Shown here: positions 61,023 to 64,000 of the stretch, one piece after another | Layout: each line of letters opens with the position of its first letter | Numbering within the stretch: position 1 is the first letter of the stretch | Assembly: GCA_963839645.1 (NCBI GenBank) | Contig: CAWIVZ010000001.1 | Location: 744,001 to 808,000 of the forward strand | Direction of reading: 5' to 3' | Length of the DNA: 64,000 bases | From: PALSA-911 sp963839645 | GTDB lineage: Bacteria > Pseudomonadota > Alphaproteobacteria > Acetobacterales > Acetobacteraceae | Translations under genes and position numbers: made by a program | Notes under the pieces: generated by a model | Database searches by the model: none | What the model saw: the letters and a program-made list of their open reading frames with translations, nothing else | Told to the model about the DNA's origin: nothing

Positions 61023-61247
61023 TTATCCGCCGCCAATGAAATGCACGATTTCCAGCCGGTCCCCATTCTGCAGCCAGGTCTGCCCGTAGGTCGAGCGCGG
61101 CACGATTTCCTCGTTGCGCTCCACCGCGACCTTGCGGATGTCGAGTTCAAGCCGTCCGAGCAGCCCGGCGACACTCAGCGGCGCCGGATGAGTTGTGCTC
61201 TCGCCGTTCAGCGACAGGGTGATGGAGTTCTGCAGCACTTGGGACAT
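61023..61247 (-). CDS. thiS: Sulfur carrier protein ThiS
   Basis: A 74-residue ubiquitin-like protein that carries sulfur for the thiazole ring. It ends in the essential Gly-Gly as HFIGGG. The start MSQVLQNSITLSLNGES has its ribosome site AGGGAG inside the 3' end of the riboswitch, so TPP binding should hide it. It is co-transcribed with thiG. Short, complete, no anomalies. Confidence 0.95.
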   Translation of the reverse strand: MSQVLQNSITLSLNGESTTHPAPLSVAGLLGRLELDIRKVAVERNEEIVPRSTYGQTWLQNGDRLEIVHFIGGG

Positions 61248-61248
61248 T

Positions 61249-61327
61249 CTTGGCTCCCTTCGCTGGTATGACCCAGGCAGGTTCAACGGGTGTGATCTCA
61301 GCCTACGTTTGCAGGCACCCCGGCAAG
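61249..61327 (-). ncRNA. TPP riboswitch (THI element)
   Basis: Reading on the minus strand, the leader of thiS contains the conserved core GGGGTGCC, then GGCTGAGA, CACCCGTTGAACCTG, and ATACCAGCG with AAGGGAG. These match the THI-box consensus order. The closing stem pairs CTTG at the 5' end with CAAG at the 3' end. The AAGGGAG just before the thiS ATG is part of the aptamer's 3' strand, which points to control of translation. TPP should repress thiSG. Confidence 0.93.
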
Positions 61328-61372
61328 GGATCAGGCTGCCCCAGCGATCCGGTGGCGTCAAGAGATCCGGGG

Positions 61373-62560
61373 CTAGGAGGGTGGTGCGACGAAGGCCAGG
61401 ATGCGGTCCAGCGCCATGTTGCGGTACTCGTCCGCCTCCACGAACAGCTCGTGGCGCGCGCCGTCGATCTTCACCAGGGTGCAGCTGTCGGGATGCATGC
61501 CGTTCAGCCGCGCGCTGAAGCGGTTCTGCGCGCTGTCGAGCACCACGCCGTCATTGCCGGCCTGCAGCAGCAGGACGGGCACCACGATGCGCCCCGCCCG
61601 GTCCTGCGCCTGGCGGCCGGCGGCATAGGCGACGCGCACCCAATGCACGCTGGGGCTGCCGAGTTCGGTGGCCGGATTGGCGTTGTACTCGTCCCAGGTG
61701 ATCCCCCAGCGGACCGCGCTGTGGGTGAACTCGTTGGTGGCGGGATCGAAATCGCGCACATGGTCGTACGGGTGACCGCCGGGGATATACCCATCGCCAA
61801 GGCCGACCGTATCCATCGCGCTCACCGCGAACAGCGACGCTTCCGCCACCGGCAGCTTCGGCTCGTGCATGGGCGAGCACAGCACCGCCCGGTCGAAATC
61901 GCGCTGGTGCTCCTCCAGGTACAGCGAGGCGATGCAGCCGCCCATCGAATGCGACAGCAGCACGTGGCGCTTATGGCCGGCGGGTTTGACCTGATCGTCG
62001 AAGAAGGTCTTCAGATCGGCCACATAGTCGCCGAACGCCTCGACATGGCCGATCATCGGATCGGACAGCAGCCGGCTGGAGAAGCCCTGGCCGCGATGGT
62101 CGTGGATGTAGACCGAGTAGCCATTGCGGTTCAGGTCGTAGATCAGCTCCTTGTACTTGACCATGCACTCGGTGCGGCCGGAGGAGATGACGATGGCGGT
62201 ATCGGCGCCCGGGCGGGGGAAGCGCATATAATGAATGCGGATGTTATCGCCGCGCGTGGAGACGAAGTCACCCGATTCGCCGGTCTCCCAGAATGCACGG
62301 ATCCCATCTGGGTAGACGCTCGGCAATTCCGCCTCCGAGGTGATCCCGGGTCCGGGCTCCGCGGCGGCCGGCGACCGCACCGGGTGGGGTGCCGGATGGG
62401 GCGCGGGCCGGGCGGCGGGTTTGGTCGGCTGTTTCCTCGGGTGCTTCGCCGCCGGTTCCTGCGCGGCGCCCGCCGGCCGGCCTCCGATGAACGGCGCGGC
62501 GGCCATCGCCAGAACGCTGGCACGCAACAAGAGGCGGCGCTGCATCGATCCATCCTTCAT
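61373..62560 (-). CDS. Secreted alpha/beta hydrolase, lysophospholipase/monoglyceride lipase-like
   Basis: About 395 residues. A basic, arginine-containing start and hydrophobic segment (MQRRLLLRASVLAMAAAP, then GGRPAGAAQ) look like a Tat-like or Sec signal. A proline- and alanine-rich linker follows at about 40-80. The catalytic domain has HDHRGQGFSSR, LLSHSMGGCIASL (nucleophile serine) and LLLQAGNDGVV with the acid residue. The histidine is in DGARHELF, and all three are consistent with a PldB-like serine hydrolase. The start at 62560 or 62545 cannot be separated; both have a ribosome site. Confidence 0.87.
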   Translation of the reverse strand: MKDGSMQRRLLLRASVLAMAAAPFIGGRPAGAAQEPAAKHPRKQPTKPAARPAPHPAPHPVRSPAAAEPGPGITSEAELPSVYPDGIRAFWETGESGDFVSTRGDNIRIHYMRFPRPGADTAIVISSGRTECMVKYKELIYDLNRNGYSVYIHDHRGQGFSSRLLSDPMIGHVEAFGDYVADLKTFFDDQVKPAGHKRHVLLSHSMGGCIASLYLEEHQRDFDRAVLCSPMHEPKLPVAEASLFAVSAMDTVGLGDGYIPGGHPYDHVRDFDPATNEFTHSAVRWGITWDEYNANPATELGSPSVHWVRVAYAAGRQAQDRAGRIVVPVLLLQAGNDGVVLDSAQNRFSARLNGMHPDSCTLVKIDGARHELFVEADEYRNMALDRILAFVAPPS

Positions 62561-62685
62561 CCAGGCACTCCGCGCGGCGCGGATCATTGCGCCAAAGGTG
62601 CGGAGGTTTGGCCGTGAACGCAAGGGAGCGACCAGCCCCCTGGTTTGTTGGACTGGCGCGCGCTGCCATGCTACGGGGCGCGATC

Positions 62686-63150
62686 ATGTCACACGCATCC
62701 TCCATGCCCCTCATCGCCGTGCTGAACGGCCCGAACATCAACATGCTCGGCCTGCGCCAGCCGCATCTGTATGGCTCGGCCACGCTGGACGACGTGGAGC
62801 AGCTCTGCGCCGAGACCGCCGAGGGCCTGGGCGTGGCGATCGATTTTCGCCAGACCAACGGCGAGGGCGAACTGATCACCTGGGTGCAGGAGTTTCGCGG
62901 CCGAGCCGCGGGCATCATCATCAACGCCGGCGGCTACACGCATACCTCCGTCGCCCTGATGGACGCGCTGCTGGCCTCCGAGCTGCCGGTGATCGAGGTG
63001 CACATCACCAACATCCACCGGCGCGAGGAGTTCCGGCATGTCTCCTACATATCGAAGGTCGCGGTGGGCATGATCGCCGGGCTGGGCATCCAGGGCTATG
63101 CGCTGGCATTGATGTCCATGGCGGACATGATTTCGGAGGATGGCGCGTGA
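62686..63150 (+). CDS. aroQ: 3-dehydroquinate dehydratase, type II
   Basis: Third step of the shikimate pathway, a dodecameric cytoplasmic enzyme. It has 154 residues with AVLNGPNINMLGLRQPHLYG (catalytic Tyr near residue 28), DFRQTNGEGELITWVQE, NAGGYTHTS and IEVHITNIHRREEFRHVSYIS. The stop overlaps the accB start (GTGA). It is the first gene of aroQ-accB-accC, a linkage typical of alphaproteobacteria. Start at 62686 or 62704 cannot be fully separated. Confidence 0.95.
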   Translation: MSHASSMPLIAVLNGPNINMLGLRQPHLYGSATLDDVEQLCAETAEGLGVAIDFRQTNGEGELITWVQEFRGRAAGIIINAGGYTHTSVALMDALLASELPVIEVHITNIHRREEFRHVSYISKVAVGMIAGLGIQGYALALMSMADMISEDGA

Positions 63151-63608
63151 GCAGCATCAGGTTCGACGCGGAAGCCATCCGCGCCCTGGCCAACATCCTG
63201 ACCGATACCGGCCTGACCGAAATCGAGATCACCGAAAAGGACAGCCGGATCCGGGTGGCGCGCGCGCCCGCCCAGATGGTGTCCCAGACCGCCTATGCGC
63301 CCGCGGCGGCCATGGCGCCCGCGCCGACTGCCACGCCCGCAGCAGCGGCGCCGGCGGATCTGTCCGCCCATCCCGGCGCGGTGAAAAGCCCGATGGTCGG
63401 CGTGGCGTATCTGTCGGCCGAACCCGGAGCCGCGCCCTTCGTGGTGCCCGGCCAGGCGGTCACCGAGGGGCAGACCCTGCTGCTGGTCGAGGCGATGAAG
63501 ACCTACAACCAGATCAAGGCGCCGAAGGCCGGCACCGTCTCGCGCATCCTGGTGAATTCCGGGTCGCCGGTGGAATATGGCGAAGTGCTGATCCTGCTGG
63601 ACGTCTGA
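63147..63608 (+). CDS. accB: Biotin carboxyl carrier protein of acetyl-CoA carboxylase
   Basis: Carries the biotin that is carboxylated in the first step of fatty acid synthesis. It has 153 residues: an N-terminal domain (MSSIRFDAEAIRALANILT), an Ala-Pro-rich linker (about residues 48-70) and the biotinyl domain with EAMKTYNQIKAP, where Lys near residue 119 is biotinylated. The GTG at 63147 starts inside the aroQ stop (GTGA), and no ATG fits. Very likely cotranscribed with accC. Confidence 0.95.
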   Translation: MSSIRFDAEAIRALANILTDTGLTEIEITEKDSRIRVARAPAQMVSQTAYAPAAAMAPAPTATPAAAAPADLSAHPGAVKSPMVGVAYLSAEPGAAPFVVPGQAVTEGQTLLLVEAMKTYNQIKAPKAGTVSRILVNSGSPVEYGEVLILLDV

Positions 63609-63624
63609 TCCGGGAGTGGCCCCG

Positions 63625-64000
63625 TTGTTCCAGAAGATCCTGATCGCCAATCGCGGCGAGATCGCGCTCCGCATCCAGCGCGCCTGCCGGGAGCTCGGCA
63701 TTCCCTCGGTCGCGGTGCATTCCACGGCGGATGCCGAGGCGATGCATGTGCGCCTGGCCGATGAAAGCGTCTGCATCGGCCCGCCGGCGGCGAAAGATTC
63801 CTATCTCAACATTCCCAACATCCTTTCGGCCGCATCCATCACCGGGGCCGACGCCATCCATCCCGGCTACGGCTTCCTGTCGGAGAACGCCGGCTTCGCC
63901 GAGAAGGTCGAGGCGCACGGCATGACCTTCATCGGCCCCTCGCCGGCGCATATCCGCATGATGGGCGACAAGATCGCCGCCAAGGTCGCCATGGCTTCGC
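63625..64000 (+). CDS. accC: Biotin carboxylase subunit AccC, N-terminal part (cut by window edge)
   Basis: ATP-grasp enzyme that carboxylates the biotin on AccB. The visible 125 residues start FQKILIANRGEIALRIQRACRE, with VAVHSTADAEAMHV, KDSYLNIPNI and HPGYGFLSENA, all typical. The initiator is probably the TTG at 63625, which gives the usual [M]FQKILIANRGE start and has GGGAG 8 nt upstream; a GTG at 63616 overlaps that site. The gene runs off the right edge. Confidence 0.95.
   Translation, partial: MFQKILIANRGEIALRIQRACRELGIPSVAVHSTADAEAMHVRLADESVCIGPPAAKDSYLNIPNILSAASITGADAIHPGYGFLSENAGFAEKVEAHGMTFIGPSPAHIRMMGDKIAAKVAMAS

Noticed and set aside
1..64000. tRNA, rRNA or phage attachment sites
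   Set aside because: I looked in intergenic gaps for cloverleaf arms and 3' CCA ends and found none. Most gaps are too short to hold them.

Overview
This window reads as a chromosomal segment of a high-GC alphaproteobacterium, most probably Rhodospirillales and perhaps Acetobacteraceae. The guess rests on strong GC bias at third codon positions, the aroQ-accB-accC and dnaB-alr-mlaE-mlaF-radA orders, the TPP-riboswitch thiSG pair and the general gene repertoire; no rRNA or marker tree was available. About 65 protein genes are packed on both strands, many overlapping by 4 nt. I see no tRNA, rRNA, CRISPR array, phage, transposase or integrase, and no recognisable transcription-factor gene.

Layout. 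1-5.5 kb: radA (cut by the window edge), a secreted protein, mlaF-mlaE, alr and dnaB, all on the minus strand. 5.6-13.5 kb: esterase, uppP, a solute-binding protein, DUF427, an ABC-F ATPase, ndk, DoxX, MmgE/PrpD and a secreted protein. 13.5-20.3 kb: arsM, an OpgH-type glucosyltransferase, a GT4 glycosyltransferase, a CobW GTPase with a WD40 partner, and a uronate-dehydrogenase-like SDR. 20.4-27 kb: amidase, xthA, FAH hydrolase, copD-copC, thioesterase, SDR. 27.1-35.3 kb: a dipeptide-type ABC importer facing a mandelate-racemase-like enzyme with AtuA and an AtuA-related subunit, probably one catabolic locus. 35.3-40.5 kb: nitroreductase, metallo-beta-lactamase hydrolase, esterase, VOC dioxygenase and flavin monooxygenase, an aromatic or xenobiotic-type set. 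40.8-47.7 kb: RhlE helicase, 2OG oxygenase, methyltransferase, an operon (two tandem Lin0512 genes, a 6PGDH-like reductase, an iron-type alcohol dehydrogenase, a cupin), and dut. 47.8-56.3 kb: a fused NitT/TauT-type permease with its ATPase, then a second complete peptide ABC importer. 56.3-64 kb: three small conserved genes and cspA, ychF-pth-rplY, thiSG under a TPP riboswitch, a lipase, and aroQ-accB-accC (cut by the edge).

Two features stand out. First, four copies of a roughly 200-245 bp foldback element (475-674, 21712-21958, 52534-52740, 60001-60198) sit next to stop codons. Their terminal hairpins are conserved, and within-hairpin changes are compensated, but each carries a different 21-24 bp central stem. 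Second, at least eleven genes in the first 35.3 kb are frame-broken. In nearly every case one extra base explains the break, and the genes hit include dnaB and alr; the remaining 28.7 kb has no such break. This looks like insertion-type sequencing error in one part of the assembly rather than gene decay, so I annotate those genes as single loci and state the break points.
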